The translations under genes were made by a program, and so were the position numbers. Shown here one piece after another: positions 34,591-45,426 of a stretch of DNA of 62,043 nt (position 1 is its first letter; every line of letters starts with the position of its first letter). A model generated the notes under the pieces. The model made no database searches, was not told where the DNA came from, and was given only the letters and a program-made list of their open reading frames with translations. The stretch is taken from positions 1 through 62,043 of the forward strand of contig JADGAV010000031.1 of assembly GCA_015231825.1 (NCBI GenBank). Direction: 5' to 3'. The stretch comes from SAR324 cluster bacterium. GTDB taxonomy: Bacteria; SAR324; NAC60-12.

Positions 34591-36999
34591 ATGACCGAGC
34601 TTTCAACATTACGACCCGTCCTTTTGCCTATGTTGCCTTTGAGGGAGGAAGTTGTTTTTCCTACGATGACGCTTCCCTTCTTTGTCGGCAGAAAACCTTC
34701 GATGGAGGCTCTGGACAAGGCCCTGGCTACGGATCGTCAGATTTTTGTCATCACTCAAAAAAATTCTGCAACTGAAACACCGGGAGACGATGAGCTGTTT
34801 GATGTGGGGACAATCGGAAAAGTGCTGCAAATCATGCGTTTGCCCAATGGTACCGTCAAGGCTCTTTTTGAGGCCAAACAGCGAGCTCACATCCTGGGCA
34901 CTCAACTGGACCATGGCAGTTACATGGCGCAGGTTGAACCCATTTTCGACCAAATTGAAGATGAAGACGAATTCAATGCATTGGTTCTGAGAGCATATAT
35001 CGCATTGGAAGGTTACCAGAAAATTAGTAAACAAAAGATTTCCGAAAAGAAGCTGGAGAGCATCAAGCAGACAGAAGCGTCTGACCTTGCCGATTCCATT
35101 GCTCCTTTGCTGGAAATTGACAGAGAGCAGAAAAAAAACATCCTGGAATGCCTGGACCCCTATCTCCGTTTGGAGAATGTCTGCCGTATTCTTGAAGAAG
35201 AACTGGAAGTCAGCAAGTTGGAAAGCCATTTGAAATCGCAAGTCAAGGATCAGATTTCAGGCAATCAAAAGGAAGATTATCTCCAGGATCAGCTTCATTC
35301 GATTCAAAAAGAGCTGGGACAATTTGATGACAGCCGCACCGAGGTCGACGAACTGGCTAAGCGCATCAAGGAAACGGAGATGTCCAAAGAAGCGGAGGAA
35401 TTGGCACTCAAGGAGTTGAAAAAGCTGAAGATGATGTCTCCCATGTCGTCGGAATCAAATGTTGTACGCAATTATCTGGATTGGCTGGTTTCGATGCCCT
35501 GGAAAAATCGTACTGAAGACAACTTCGATTTAGTGACTGCCCAGCAACGGTTGGATGAAGACCACTATGGTCTGGAAAAAGTCAAAGAAAGAATTATCGA
35601 ATATATTGCGGTTGCGCATTTAAAAGGGACCTTGAAAGGCCCCATCCTGTGCCTCATCGGTCCTCCAGGAGTGGGAAAAACCTCCCTGGCAAAATCTATT
35701 GCTCGTGCTTTGGACCGCACCTTTGTCAGAATGAGTTTGGGGGGAATCCGGGATGAAGCAGAAATTCGGGGACACCGCCGTACTTATATTGGAGCACTTC
35801 CGGGAAAAATTATTCAATCGATTCGAAAGGCGAAGACCAACAACCCGGTTTTGCTGATGGATGAAATCGACAAAGTCTACCAAAGTCCCTTGAGCGACCC
35901 GGCCGCAGCATTGCTGGAAGTACTTGATCCGGAACAAAACGACACATTCATGGATCATTACCTCGAGGTAGAATATAGCTTGTCCGAGGTCCTGTTTGTG
36001 TGTACTGCCAATTCTACTGAAAATATTCCTCCTCCCCTGCTTGATCGGATGGAAGTGATCCAGGTTTCAGGCTACACCGAATTGGAAAAGCATCAAATTG
36101 CGACTCGATTTCTGGTTCCCAAGCAATGCGAAACCCATGGTTTGACGGTTGATCAGCTCCGATTTCGAAATGTTGCCATCAGTGAAATCATTGAACGTTA
36201 TACAAGAGAAGCAGGTGTTCGCAATCTGGAGCGGGAGATTGGCAAAATCTGCCGAAAAACTGTGACCCAATTGGTTCGAAAAAAATCAGAAAAGAATATT
36301 ATTGTCACACCCAAAATAGTGAATCAACTCCTGGGAGTTCCTGTTTTTCAGCATGATTCCAAGGAAGAGACCAGCAAAGTCGGGATTACCGTAGGTTTGG
36401 GAGTGACTTCGATGGGAGGTGAATTACTGCTGGTGGAAGCCAGCCTGATGCCGGGGAGCGGCAAACTGTCTTTGACCGGAAAATTGGGAGATGTCATGCA
36501 GGAGTCAGCACAGGCGGCGTACTCCTATGTCAGAGCCAATGCTGCGATGCTCGGATTAGACGACGAAATTTTCAGTAAATCCGATTTGCATATCCATCTT
36601 CCGGAAGGAGCGATCCCCAAAGACGGCCCCTCGGCCGGTTTGCCTCTGATTACTTCAATCGTCAGTGCCTATACAAAAATTCCAGTCCGGCATGAAGTGA
36701 CGATGACTGGAGAAATCACTCTGCGGGGACGCGTAACGGAAATCGGCGGGCTAAAAGAAAAACTGCTGGCTGCCAAACGCGGTCGTCTCGAAACCGTGCT
36801 CATTCCACAGGACAATGAAAAAGATCTCATTGACATTCCGGATGAAATTAAAAAAGGACTGTCGATTCATTCGGTAGAAAATGTGGAAGAGGCCCTTCGG
36901 TTTGGTTTAGAGCATTTTCCGCAGGCTTTCAAAGAAGACCCGTCCGGAGAATATGGAAAAGAAACTTCCCAATCTGAAATGGTGGCCGGTTCTCTTTAA
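34591..36999 (+). CDS. lon: ATP-dependent protease Lon
   Basis: This 802-residue protein is a LonA-type protease. It has the N-terminal substrate-binding domain (PLREEVVFPTMTLPFFVGR), a helical linker, the AAA+ module with Walker A GPPGVGKTSLAKSIA and Walker B PVLLMDEIDK, and the C-terminal protease domain with the catalytic Ser in PKDGPSAGLPL and the catalytic Lys in GGLKEKLLAAKRG. The length is close to that of E. coli Lon. GAGAAA precedes the ATG. It degrades misfolded and regulatory proteins in the cytoplasm. It appears to be a single-gene unit and is followed by a T-run without a clear stem. Confidence 0.97.
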   Translation: MTELSTLRPVLLPMLPLREEVVFPTMTLPFFVGRKPSMEALDKALATDRQIFVITQKNSATETPGDDELFDVGTIGKVLQIMRLPNGTVKALFEAKQRAHILGTQLDHGSYMAQVEPIFDQIEDEDEFNALVLRAYIALEGYQKISKQKISEKKLESIKQTEASDLADSIAPLLEIDREQKKNILECLDPYLRLENVCRILEEELEVSKLESHLKSQVKDQISGNQKEDYLQDQLHSIQKELGQFDDSRTEVDELAKRIKETEMSKEAEELALKELKKLKMMSPMSSESNVVRNYLDWLVSMPWKNRTEDNFDLVTAQQRLDEDHYGLEKVKERIIEYIAVAHLKGTLKGPILCLIGPPGVGKTSLAKSIARALDRTFVRMSLGGIRDEAEIRGHRRTYIGALPGKIIQSIRKAKTNNPVLLMDEIDKVYQSPLSDPAAALLEVLDPEQNDTFMDHYLEVEYSLSEVLFVCTANSTENIPPPLLDRMEVIQVSGYTELEKHQIATRFLVPKQCETHGLTVDQLRFRNVAISEIIERYTREAGVRNLEREIGKICRKTVTQLVRKKSEKNIIVTPKIVNQLLGVPVFQHDSKEETSKVGITVGLGVTSMGGELLLVEASLMPGSGKLSLTGKLGDVMQESAQAAYSYVRANAAMLGLDDEIFSKSDLHIHLPEGAIPKDGPSAGLPLITSIVSAYTKIPVRHEVTMTGEITLRGRVTEIGGLKEKLLAAKRGRLETVLIPQDNEKDLIDIPDEIKKGLSIHSVENVEEALRFGLEHFPQAFKEDPSGEYGKETSQSEMVAGSL

Positions 37000-37171
37000 A
37001 TCAAAAGTCCTGTCACGCCTTTTTTTTAAATATCGGATTGCTAGAGACTTATAGGAATGGGGATTAGTATAAAACTGCTTGATTGACGGGCTTTTGTTCA
37101 CTGTTTAGAATATCGGTTCTGGAGAAAGGATGATCCCCCTGCGGGAAAATACACTTCACTCCTGAAGAAAA

Positions 37172-37792
37172 TCAAAGCAATTCGTAACGACTTAAAGCCC
37201 TCCTGACATCGGATGGATTTTGGACATGAACTACCTGCAATCCTGCTTCACGTCCTCCTACTATGTTTTCTTGAGTGTCATCGAAAAAAAGGATACTCGA
37301 TAAGTTATATCCAGTTTCAAGCGAAATGAATTCGAAGGCGGCTTTTTCTGGTTTTCTCAATCCCATCTCGGAAGAATCAAAAATTCGTTCAAAGGCCGAT
37401 ACCACTTGCGGGTACTTTGCTGTCCAAAACACTTTGTGGACAAAATTGGTATTGGTGAAAGCAAAGCAGGGCAGTTGGTTTTTGAGAGAGAGAATCGTTT
37501 TCAAGTTTTCATCAAAAACACCGGTGTAGATAGAATTCCACCCCTTGGCAATCTCCTCATCAGACCCTTCCAATTCCATCACATTGCGAAGATGTTTAAA
37601 GTATTCAGTGGCATCGATTTCACCTCGTTCATGTTTTTCATAGGCAGCGTCCATTTTGAAACGGGAGCGAATTTCATCAATTGAAAGTCGTGAATGACTC
37701 TGCCAGTTTTGGAAAGCATTGTTGAAATCAATGCTGATCACCACCCCGCCCAGATCAAACAGCAAGGCTTCAATATTTGATTTTTCTGTCAT
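37172..37792 (-). CDS. HAD-superfamily phosphatase (subfamily IA, YihX-like)
   Basis: This 206-residue protein is a HAD IA hydrolase. Motif I is LLFDLGGVVISIDF, where the second Asp is replaced by Gly as in YihX-type alpha-glucose-1-phosphatases. The helical cap, FTNTNFVHK (motif II) and LFFDDTQENIVGG (motif IV) follow. A sugar phosphate or similar is the likely substrate. It stands between lon and the transaldolase-like gene, reading away from lon's direction. Confidence 0.87.
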   Translation of the reverse strand: MTEKSNIEALLFDLGGVVISIDFNNAFQNWQSHSRLSIDEIRSRFKMDAAYEKHERGEIDATEYFKHLRNVMELEGSDEEIAKGWNSIYTGVFDENLKTILSLKNQLPCFAFTNTNFVHKVFWTAKYPQVVSAFERIFDSSEMGLRKPEKAAFEFISLETGYNLSSILFFDDTQENIVGGREAGLQVVHVQNPSDVRRALSRYELL

Positions 37793-37979
37793 TTTTAGTT
37801 TCTCATCAGTTCAAAAAACGATGCAGCAAAATAATTTTGTACCAGTCAATCATGAATTTCCAGGAGGTATTTTTTTAGATCACCTCCACACCAAACGCTT
37901 CGAATAAGACTTCAGGGCTCGTTTCAGGAAAGTTCCCGATCACTACCTTTTCCAATCCATTTGCTGATTTTATGAAGAA

Positions 37980-39038
37980 TTATCCCAGCATCCGATCACG
38001 GACGAAAGCCAGCAAGTCATGATACCCGGCAATAAACTGTTTCAAAGTGTGGATAGTGGCGCCATCTCGAATAAATTGTTCCGGCTGCATCCCGGATTCA
38101 TCATAAGCCATTTTGAAAGCGTCAAAATGACGGTAAAGGGCATCTACAATTTCCGGATCAACCGGATCTTCCATCCGTGGACGAATTTCAATGTCTGAAT
38201 TGTTGAATTGATTCCACCAGGGGTAGGGGATTGTCAGCACCACCTCACCACCGATGAATTGCGACCATTGCATGTGGTTTCGATAAGCAGCTGACAACAA
38301 GGTTCCCCGATAACCTCGTTCCCTGAAAATCTTGTAAGCTTTCTTGAACACCGCAATGCCAGCCCATTCGAGACAACCCGGATCAACCGAAATCTTCTCC
38401 TGCGACATCACCCGGCGCAGGTTATCATCCAGTCGACCGACCATGATCGTCACATAAGGCCTCATTTGAGAGGTATCAACACCGTTTTCCCCGGCTCGTT
38501 TTAAACCGCGCTCAATAGCCTCTGCACAAGCAATAGCCTGGGGTAAGGTCGAACACACCGTTCCGTTGACCACGATTCCCGTAGAAGTCATTTCTTCAAT
38601 GGCTTCAATTCCTGTTGCTGTAACCGGTGCCTTGATGGCGATGTTCGGTGCAAGAGCCGAGAGATACTTGGCCTGCTCTACCATTTTGTTTTTATTCGGA
38701 TAGTTCATGGGGTTGACCTGCAGTGAAAGCCTTCCTTTTAAACCGCGACTTTCTTCAAATACAGGTTCCAAAATTTTTGCCGCACGGATGCCAATCGTTT
38801 CTATCAATCTCCAGGCAATTTTTTCTTCGGTATCATTGGGATTGTCAAGAATCAGGGCATCAATCACTTCCATCCAAATTTCCTGTTCCCCTTTAACAAC
38901 GCTGCCGACAATTACCGGATTAGAGGTCGCGCCAACGGCTCCTTGAGCAACCGCTTCGCTCAATTCTTTCAGACTACAGGAGTCATTCCAGAAATCGGTC
39001 GCCGTTTCGCTGGTTAATTTCATTTTTGACTTGTTCAT
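37980..39038 (-). CDS. Transaldolase-family protein
   Basis: This 352-residue protein belongs to the transaldolase family, class I aldolases that use a Schiff-base Lys. The early motif VGATSNPVIVGSVV resembles GATTNPSLI of transaldolases, and the Lys is in PNIAIKAPVTATGIEAIEEM. It is longer than the short TalC/FSA group and its C-terminus (DALYRHFDAFKMAYDESGM) is like a group annotated simply as transaldolase. GGAG precedes the ATG. It lies 24 bases after the inositol 2-dehydrogenase-like gene on the same strand, so both probably serve one sugar or inositol pathway. Confidence 0.85.
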   Translation of the reverse strand: MNKSKMKLTSETATDFWNDSCSLKELSEAVAQGAVGATSNPVIVGSVVKGEQEIWMEVIDALILDNPNDTEEKIAWRLIETIGIRAAKILEPVFEESRGLKGRLSLQVNPMNYPNKNKMVEQAKYLSALAPNIAIKAPVTATGIEAIEEMTSTGIVVNGTVCSTLPQAIACAEAIERGLKRAGENGVDTSQMRPYVTIMVGRLDDNLRRVMSQEKISVDPGCLEWAGIAVFKKAYKIFRERGYRGTLLSAAYRNHMQWSQFIGGEVVLTIPYPWWNQFNNSDIEIRPRMEDPVDPEIVDALYRHFDAFKMAYDESGMQPEQFIRDGATIHTLKQFIAGYHDLLAFVRDRMLG

Positions 39039-39062
39039 AATTGCTCCGTTTTGACGATGGCT

Positions 39063-40052
39063 CTAGACTTGAACCGGCTGATTTTTCTTGAGAGATTTGA
39101 GGGCGGCCAAAGCAATTTTCAACGCGGCCAATCCGTCATTGCCAGCAACTGGAGACGGTACATCCTGAGAAAGATAATCAAAAAATGCATTCGCTTCCTG
39201 CACGTAGGCATCCTGGTAACGTTCCAGGAAAAAATACAATGGTTTTTCTGTGATGACTCCCGTCTCGGTCGACAATACCGTTTGAGTCGGCAGCTTGTTT
39301 TCCGTGGCAATACTCCCTGAAGCCCCAAATACTTCAACTCGCTGATCATAGCCATAAACGGCCTGCCTGCTGTTGTCGATCACTCCCAGCACATCATTTT
39401 CAAATTTTAACGTTACAATGGCAGTATCCACATCTCCGCATTCTCCAATTTGAGGATCAATTCGGTTGGCTCCCGCTGCAAAAACTTCTTTCACTTCAGA
39501 CCCGATTAAAAAGCGCGCCATGTCGAAATCGTGAATCATCATGTCCAGAAATATTCCTCCAGAAATTTTTACGTATTCTATAGGCGGCGGGCTGGGATCA
39601 CGAGAGGTAATACGAAGCACATGCGGGTCGCCAATTTTGCCTTCCGAGAGGACTTTCCTGATTTTGGCAAAGTTTGGATCAAATCGGCGATTGAAACCGA
39701 TTTGAAGCTTCACACCGCAAGATTTCACTTCCTGAAGACATTTTTCCGTGGTTTCCAAATCCAGAGAGATGGGTTTTTCACAGAAAATGTGCTTACCCGC
39801 CTTTGCCGCTTCGATTATCAACGGGACATGAAATGGAGTTGGAGAACAGATAAAAACAGCATCAATCTCAGGATCGTCCATAATGCCTTGATGGCTTTTG
39901 AGCATCATGGTGTCGGCGCTTTCGATTTCAATTTGATCAATATAAGGGTCGCTAACTGCCTTCACTGAAACATGAGGCAGTTTTTTCAGGTTATTCAGGT
40001 GCAAGAGCCCGATCCGTCCCGCTCCAATCACACCCACAATATATTTTTTCAC
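39063..40052 (-). CDS. iolG: Inositol 2-dehydrogenase-like Gfo/Idh/MocA oxidoreductase
   Basis: This 329-residue protein is a Gfo/Idh/MocA NAD(P)-dependent dehydrogenase. It starts VGVIGAGRIGLLHLNN (Rossmann GxGxxG). CEKPISLDLETTEKC holds the catalytic Lys of the EKP motif, and GGIFLDMMIHDFDMARFL has the Asp and His of the active site. The similarity is greatest to myo-inositol 2-dehydrogenases (IolG), though other sugars are possible. It begins at GTG with AGGAAA ahead. It shares an operon with the transaldolase-like gene and diverges from an SDR gene, which may act in the same pathway. I use the symbol as a family name, not as proof of substrate. Confidence 0.88.
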   Translation of the reverse strand: MKKYIVGVIGAGRIGLLHLNNLKKLPHVSVKAVSDPYIDQIEIESADTMMLKSHQGIMDDPEIDAVFICSPTPFHVPLIIEAAKAGKHIFCEKPISLDLETTEKCLQEVKSCGVKLQIGFNRRFDPNFAKIRKVLSEGKIGDPHVLRITSRDPSPPPIEYVKISGGIFLDMMIHDFDMARFLIGSEVKEVFAAGANRIDPQIGECGDVDTAIVTLKFENDVLGVIDNSRQAVYGYDQRVEVFGASGSIATENKLPTQTVLSTETGVITEKPLYFFLERYQDAYVQEANAFFDYLSQDVPSPVAGNDGLAALKIALAALKSLKKNQPVQV

Positions 40053-40546
40053 AGGTTTCCTTTTGCTAAATACTGTGGATTAATAAATTTTCCCCATGCA
40101 TTTTCGCCAAGCCCGGGGGTTGGCAGATTCACAACTTTTTGGCATGAAGCACAAGGCATCTCAATTAAGTTAAACTGCTTCATTTGAAAAAGGGATGAAG
40201 AAATTTTCTTTTATTTTTCGTCACTTAAATAGGCCTGTCACAATTATGAACTATTTTAAAGAAAAAAACAGTGGTTTTTTGTCCGGATTTTTGAATTTTT
40301 TCTTCTCCAGATTCGTTGGACACGGCCGTGATGTAAAATCCTAAAATGGGGAACAGCAACCCAAAAAATCAAATAAGCACTGGTCTCCGCTGTCACTATT
40401 TGATATAGAAGTTTAACCGGAATTCTTTAATGAAAATTAGAACCCCCGCAATATCTAACCGATTTGCCAGAACCACTCCCGGCAAGTCGTCAGATCTTTA
40501 AGACTTATTTCACAAGGACTCGAATAACTGCGAAAAAGGAGGAAAA
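40053..40546. other. Divergent intergenic region between iolG-like and SDR genes
   Basis: About 490 A+T-rich bases without a coding frame of known family. It should hold divergent promoters. A partial GC-rich inverted repeat (GCCAA...TTGGC around CCCGGGG) lies near 40115-40133 and could be an operator or transcript-end structure. I see no tRNA. Confidence 0.4.
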
Positions 40547-41374
40547 ATGCCATCAAAAGAAACAGCGCTGAAGGGTAAAATTGCTGTGATCACCGGAAGT
40601 ACACAGGGATTGGGGGCAAGCACAGCTCGTCTTTTTGCAGAAAGAGGGGCTGCTGGACTGATCATCTGCGGCCGAAATCAAGTCAAGGGGGAATCCGTGG
40701 CTGCCGAAATTTCTTCCAAAGCTTGTCCTACCCATTTCGTACAGGCCGATTTGGCGAAAGTAGAGGACTGCCGCAAAGTGATTGCAGAAGCTGATCGGCA
40801 CTTCAGCAAAGTTCACGCACTTGTGAATTGCGCAGCGGTGACTGATCGTGGAACAATCCTCAACACCAGCGAGGAACTGTTTGACCGCATGATGGCCATC
40901 AACACCCGTGCCCCGTTTTTCCTGATGCAGGATACGATTAAAATCATGCTTCGGGAAAAAATACAGGGAACCATTGTGAATATTCAGAGCATGTCAGCCC
41001 ACGGAGGGCAGCCTTTCATCTCGGTTTATTGCACTTCCAAGGGTGCCCTTTCTGTTCTCACAAAAAATGTCGCCTACAGTCTTTTACGGAACCGTATTCG
41101 CGTGAATGGCCTGAACATCGGCTGGATGGATACCCCCGGCGAAGACAGTATCCAAAAAAACTATCACGGCGCAGATGATTCCTGGCTCCAGAAAGCGGAA
41201 AGTCAACAGCCTTATGAACGTTTGATAAAAGTAGACGAAGTGGCCCGGACAATTGCCTATCTTTCTTCCGAAGAATCGGGAATGATGACAGGATCGATTA
41301 TTGATTTTGATCAGTCTGTATTGGGTTGTTATGACGGCCCTGCTCACCCTGATGAAGCAATGAGCCTCGAATAG
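40547..41374 (+). CDS. SDR-family oxidoreductase
   Basis: This 275-residue protein is a classical SDR. It has [14 protein letters not shown], an Arg in CGRNQVKGE that favours NADP(H), NCAAV in place of NAG, a catalytic Ser in [10 protein letters not shown] and YCTSKGAL. The closing sequence [19 protein letters not shown] is typical of sugar-acid and inositol-related SDRs. AAAGGAGGAAAA gives a strong ribosome binding site. It is divergent from the iolG-like operon and is probably part of the same sugar or polyol catabolism. Confidence 0.9.
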   Translation: MPSKETALKGKIAVITGSTQGLGASTARLFAERGAAGLIICGRNQVKGESVAAEISSKACPTHFVQADLAKVEDCRKVIAEADRHFSKVHALVNCAAVTDRGTILNTSEELFDRMMAINTRAPFFLMQDTIKIMLREKIQGTIVNIQSMSAHGGQPFISVYCTSKGALSVLTKNVAYSLLRNRIRVNGLNIGWMDTPGEDSIQKNYHGADDSWLQKAESQQPYERLIKVDEVARTIAYLSSEESGMMTGSIIDFDQSVLGCYDGPAHPDEAMSLE

Positions 41375-41404
41375 CAGACTTGATTCAGGTCAAAATCCAT
41401 TGCG

Positions 41405-41872
41405 TCACCGAGCAATGAATTCCGTCCTGAAAATGGGAGGAATGGGTTTTAATCCATTGCGTGTTTTATATTTCTGGGACCTTTTTATCAAATATTGTTT
41501 TTTGTTTTGCCGTTCCACTGCGTTCTTTGCCGCTCTGGATGATATCCTGAAAGCCTCTCCCAGAGGACCGGCCTGCCGGAGGGTCAGTTGCGGATTCTTC
41601 AGTGCCTGAGAACCCGCTATCTGCTTTCCATATTGGTTGCGTTCATCAAGCTGTTTTTGTTCTTGCTGCCGTCTATAATATTCATGCTGCTGCCTCAATC
41701 GATTCCATTCCCGCCGCTGTGCGTTTCGTTCTGCCGGTAGAGGTTTTTTTGTCTTTTGCCGAAACAGTTTGAGCAGCTGCCTTTCCTGGTAAGTCTGCGC
41801 ATAAATTGTTGCCTGAGTTCCGAATCCTGCCAGACCGAAAAGCATGATCATCAAAACGATAAAAATTGGCAT
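41405..41872 (-). CDS. Small secreted basic protein of unknown function
   Basis: This 155-residue protein has a signal peptide (PIFIVLMIMLFGLAGFG...YAQ). The mature part is rich in Arg, Gln and Lys, with a helical, possibly coiled segment (REWNRLRQQHEYYRRQQEQK). I do not recognise a family. The ATG has AGGAAA upstream at a good distance. It converges on the SDR gene. A periplasmic or envelope role is likely because of the signal peptide. Confidence 0.65.
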   Translation of the reverse strand: MPIFIVLMIMLFGLAGFGTQATIYAQTYQERQLLKLFRQKTKKPLPAERNAQRREWNRLRQQHEYYRRQQEQKQLDERNQYGKQIAGSQALKNPQLTLRQAGPLGEAFRISSRAAKNAVERQNKKQYLIKRSQKYKTRNGLKPIPPIFRTEFIAR

Positions 41873-42320
41873 GTGGCATTTCCTCTTAAAGTGGCATTAA
41901 TTTTTTTAAAACGATTAGAGGAAGCGTCCTGCTTTCTTGTTCAAATCAATTTTGTCAATCGTCTCCTCTTCTCCTCCTAACTTGACTGAGAGATCTTTGT
42001 CAAATCATCAGAGAACTTTTGAAACTGCCAGGAAAACCCTCCCTCCTTTGATCTTTACACACCCCTTATCAGATGTTATCGTCTTCTTATATTTTGATTT
42101 GAGCATTCACTTTGGACTGATCCGGTACGATCAAGAATGACAAGCCCGGCGAGAGCTGTTGCGTGTCAACTTCAGCATAAGAAAACACTTCTTACGCTTC
42201 GCATCCTGCAAAAAGAATTTGTACTGTCAAAAGCGAGTCAGGGATGAGGATTGCTGCGAAACAGGAAGCACGTTTGGCATCCACGCGAATTAACTGAAAA
42301 ATAAATTTTTGGAAGGCACA
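41873..42320. other. Intergenic stretch upstream of betA
   Basis: About 450 bases that should contain the promoter and any choline-responsive operator of the betA gene. I cannot see a convincing BetI-like palindrome, tRNA or coding frame. GGAAGG just before the betA ATG is its ribosome binding site. Confidence 0.4.
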
Positions 42321-43964
42321 ATGAAGCATGACTTTATAATTGTCGGCGGCGGCTCAGCAGGCTGCATTCTCGCTAATCGATTGACGGCTTCTCCTGACAA
42401 CAAGGTTTTGGTGCTGGAAGCCGGTCGGCCTGACTCATGGTGGGATATCTTCATTCATATGCCTGCCGGACTGTCCGTGCCGATTGGCAATAAATTTTAT
42501 GACTGGATGTATGAATCCGAACCGGAACCTTTTATGAATGGACGCCGGATTTATCACGCACGCGGCAAAGTGTTAGGTGGATCCAGCTCCATCAATGGTA
42601 TGATTTTCCAGCGTGGGAACCCAATGGATTACGAACGTTGGGCCAAGGATCAAGGCATGGAAAACTGGGACTACTCCCACTGTTTGCCATATTTCCGGCG
42701 TATGGAAAACTGCCTGGCAGGAGGAGACGATTTTCGGGGGGAAAGCGGTCCTCTCAAATTAGAGCGTGGCCCCGGCAATACTCCCCTGTTTGAAGCTTTT
42801 TTCGAATCAGTAAAAGAAGCAGGCTACCCGTTAACCAACGACGTCAATGGTTTTCGACAGGAGGGCTTTGCTTTGTTTGACAGAAATATTTATAAAGGAC
42901 GACGCTTGGGATGTTCCCGGGCATACTACCATCCTGTTAAAAATCGCAGTAATCTCCAACTGGAATGCCGAACTGAGGTAAGCAGGATTATTTTTGAAGG
43001 GAAAAGAGCGATTGGTGTTGAATACATTCAGGGAAACGGCGCAACTCAAACAGCCTTTGCTTCTGAAGTGATCTGTTGCGGAGGTGCATTCAATTCGCCA
43101 CAGCTGCTTCAGCTCTCAGGAGTGGGTAATGCCAATGAGTTGCAGTCCCTCGGCATTGACATTGTTCAAGACCTGCCCGGCGTTGGTGAAAACATGCAGG
43201 ATCATTTAGAGGTTTACATTCAGCATGCATGCAAACAGCCTGTTTCTATGCAGCCTGCACTCAAGTGGTACAACAAGCCATGGATAGGCTTCCAATGGTT
43301 ATTCGGCAAAGGCCCTGCGGCCAGCAATCATTTTGAAGCAGGTGGTTTTGTTCGCAGCAATGAAGAAGTCGCATACCCCAATCTTATGTTCCATTTCCTT
43401 CCGTTAGCGATCCGTTACGACGGTTCCGTTCCAAGAGAGGAACACGGTTACCAGGTCCATGTTGGACCGATGTATGCCGACACCCGGGGTACTGTCAAGA
43501 TCAAGTCAAGAAACATCAAAGATCATCCATCCATAAGATTCAATTATTTATCCACCCCCACAGATCGCAAAGAGTGGGTGGAAGCAATTCGAGTCGCACG
43601 CAATATCTTGGCACAGCCTGCTTTTGCTGATTTCGACGGCGGGGAAATTTCTCCAGGTGCAAAAATCGAATCGGAAGAATCCATTCTCGATTGGGTGGGC
43701 CGCGATGCTGAAACGGCACTGCATCCATCCTGTACCTGCAAAATGGGTACTGACTCAATGTCTGTGGTCGACCCGCTTACAATGAAAGTGCACGGGGTTG
43801 AAGGACTCCGGGTCGTCGATGCTTCCGTCATGCCCTACATTCCCAACGGCAATATCCTGGCGCCTGTTGCCATGCTCTCGGAAAAAGCAGCTGATCTGAT
43901 CCTGGGAGCAACACCGTTGGAAGCTTCTGAAATAAAATTCTATCAATACAATAAGTCCACTTGA
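42321..43964 (+). CDS. betA: Choline dehydrogenase (GMC oxidoreductase)
   Basis: This 547-residue flavoprotein is a GMC-family oxidoreductase of the BetA branch, which oxidises choline to betaine aldehyde. [18 protein letters not shown] is the FAD-binding start. [20 protein letters not shown] is GMC signature 1 and [15 protein letters not shown] is signature 2. The active-site His is in [12 protein letters not shown], and [17 protein letters not shown] closes the domain. The length fits BetA. The ATG has GGAAGG upstream; an in-frame TTG four codons earlier is less likely. The choline ABC transporter genes that follow on the same strand support choline as substrate. No betB lies next to it. 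Confidence 0.9.
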   Translation: MKHDFIIVGGGSAGCILANRLTASPDNKVLVLEAGRPDSWWDIFIHMPAGLSVPIGNKFYDWMYESEPEPFMNGRRIYHARGKVLGGSSSINGMIFQRGNPMDYERWAKDQGMENWDYSHCLPYFRRMENCLAGGDDFRGESGPLKLERGPGNTPLFEAFFESVKEAGYPLTNDVNGFRQEGFALFDRNIYKGRRLGCSRAYYHPVKNRSNLQLECRTEVSRIIFEGKRAIGVEYIQGNGATQTAFASEVICCGGAFNSPQLLQLSGVGNANELQSLGIDIVQDLPGVGENMQDHLEVYIQHACKQPVSMQPALKWYNKPWIGFQWLFGKGPAASNHFEAGGFVRSNEEVAYPNLMFHFLPLAIRYDGSVPREEHGYQVHVGPMYADTRGTVKIKSRNIKDHPSIRFNYLSTPTDRKEWVEAIRVARNILAQPAFADFDGGEISPGAKIESEESILDWVGRDAETALHPSCTCKMGTDSMSVVDPLTMKVHGVEGLRVVDASVMPYIPNGNILAPVAMLSEKAADLILGATPLEASEIKFYQYNKST

Positions 43965-44452
43965 CGAATCAGACCAATCCAGACAATCAGAAGAATTCCC
44001 TGCTTACCGTCTTCGAAAGACCTACCAATGCCACTCTCCACGATGAAGTTTTCATTCTGCACAAATGCCGGGCTGAAGATTAAACAAGTTCTTTTCTCCA
44101 AACTTCGACTTTTTTAACTCAGTTCCAATTTCAAAATTTCATTTTCCAAATCACATTTTTCTTCTTTTATTTTGCCTGGCCTTGATCATTTATTCCATCC
44201 TTCATGGCAGGCTTTCCGGAAATCCCCACTCAAATGAAGATGTCGCAAAACGTTAAGGATTTTCCATTCCTTGTGTTTTTCAAAAAAATGTACTACCAAC
44301 AACCTGATTATTGAGCCTTGTTCAAAGATTTCATTGAAGAAAAATAAATCCAGAAAATTCAATTGCGAGCATTGAAGCTCGTTCTATCACACTTTGCTCT
44401 TTCCCGACTCAAGGATTTGAGCCGCTACAGGGCTGACTCCGAGGAAATTACT
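43965..44452. other. Intergenic stretch between betA and the choline transporter genes
   Basis: About 490 bases with no supported gene. The length suggests that the transporter genes have their own promoter. Short inverted repeats (CGAGC...GCTCG near 44366) are too weak to call terminators. Confidence 0.4.
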
Positions 44453-45403
44453 ATGAGAATGCGAACGTTTCAATTGGCTATCGTCCTTAGTTTCTTATCC
44501 ATCCTGATTGCGCCCCCTCTCCGGGCAGCCGATCCTGAAAGCTGCAGAACAGTGAAATTTTCAGACGTGGGATGGACTGATATCACCGCAACGACTGCAG
44601 CGACTTCGGTTGTTTTAAAAGGCTTGGGATACACACCAAAAACACAGATTTTGTCTGTTCCAGTGACTTACGTCAGTTTAAAAAACAAAGACATTGATGT
44701 TTTTCTAGGAAACTGGATGCCCACTATGGAAGGTGACATCAAACCTTATCGAGAAGATGGCTCTGTTGAAACCGTGGGGGTAAATCTGAATGGTGCCAAA
44801 TACACGCTGGCTGTTTCTAAGGAAGCCCATGATGGAGGGCTCAAAGATTTTGCTGATCTCAATAAATTCCGCAAAGAGTTGGGAGGGAAAATCTATGGAA
44901 TCGAACCCGGAAATGACGGGAACCGACTCATTCAGGACATGATCGATAAAAATACATTTGGTTTAAAAGGTTTTGAAGTGGTTGAATCCAGTGAACAAGG
45001 AATGTTGGCTCAGGTGGGTCGAGCTGCTCGGCGTAAAACCTGGATCGCTTTTCTGGGATGGGAGCCTCATCCGATGAACGCAAACTTTGAAATGGCTTAT
45101 CTTTCAGGGGGTGATGATATTTTCGGTCCTGATTTTGGAGGAGCGACCGTTTTCACTAACGTTCGTCAAGGATATACAGAAGAGTGTCCGAATCTGGGCA
45201 TCTTTCTCAAAAACCTCAAATTCACACTGGCGATGGAAAACGAAATCATGGGGGCAATCCTGAATGACGGTCAGGACCCTGAAAAAGCAGCGACGGCATG
45301 GATCAAGAAAAACCCGTCCGTTCTGCAAGCCTGGTTAGCCGGAGTTCAAACATTCGATGGGAAAGACGGGATGGGGGCCGTGAACAAAGAATTTGGGCTT
45401 TAA
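44453..45403 (+). CDS. choX: Choline ABC transporter substrate-binding protein
   Basis: This 316-residue periplasmic protein has a signal peptide (QLAIVLSFLSILIAPPLRAA) and the ProX/ChoX-type ligand-binding fold. VKFSDVGWTDITATTAATS, DVFLGNWMPTMEGD and WIAFLGWEPHPMN carry the Trp/Asp residues that form the aromatic box for quaternary amines. An in-frame start 90 bases upstream would destroy the signal peptide, and the ATG used has GAGGAA before it. The permease and ATPase genes follow in order. Choline is favoured over betaine because of the betA neighbour and the close likeness to ChoX. Confidence 0.92.
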   Translation: MRMRTFQLAIVLSFLSILIAPPLRAADPESCRTVKFSDVGWTDITATTAATSVVLKGLGYTPKTQILSVPVTYVSLKNKDIDVFLGNWMPTMEGDIKPYREDGSVETVGVNLNGAKYTLAVSKEAHDGGLKDFADLNKFRKELGGKIYGIEPGNDGNRLIQDMIDKNTFGLKGFEVVESSEQGMLAQVGRAARRKTWIAFLGWEPHPMNANFEMAYLSGGDDIFGPDFGGATVFTNVRQGYTEECPNLGIFLKNLKFTLAMENEIMGAILNDGQDPEKAATAWIKKNPSVLQAWLAGVQTFDGKDGMGAVNKEFGL

Positions 45404-45426
45404 AACCATATTCAGGCGGATAATGA

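Noticed and set aside
37863..37887. GGAGGT...ACCTCC inverted repeat before the HAD phosphatase gene
   Set aside because: It has six pairs with a 13-base loop and no T-run; it may be chance.
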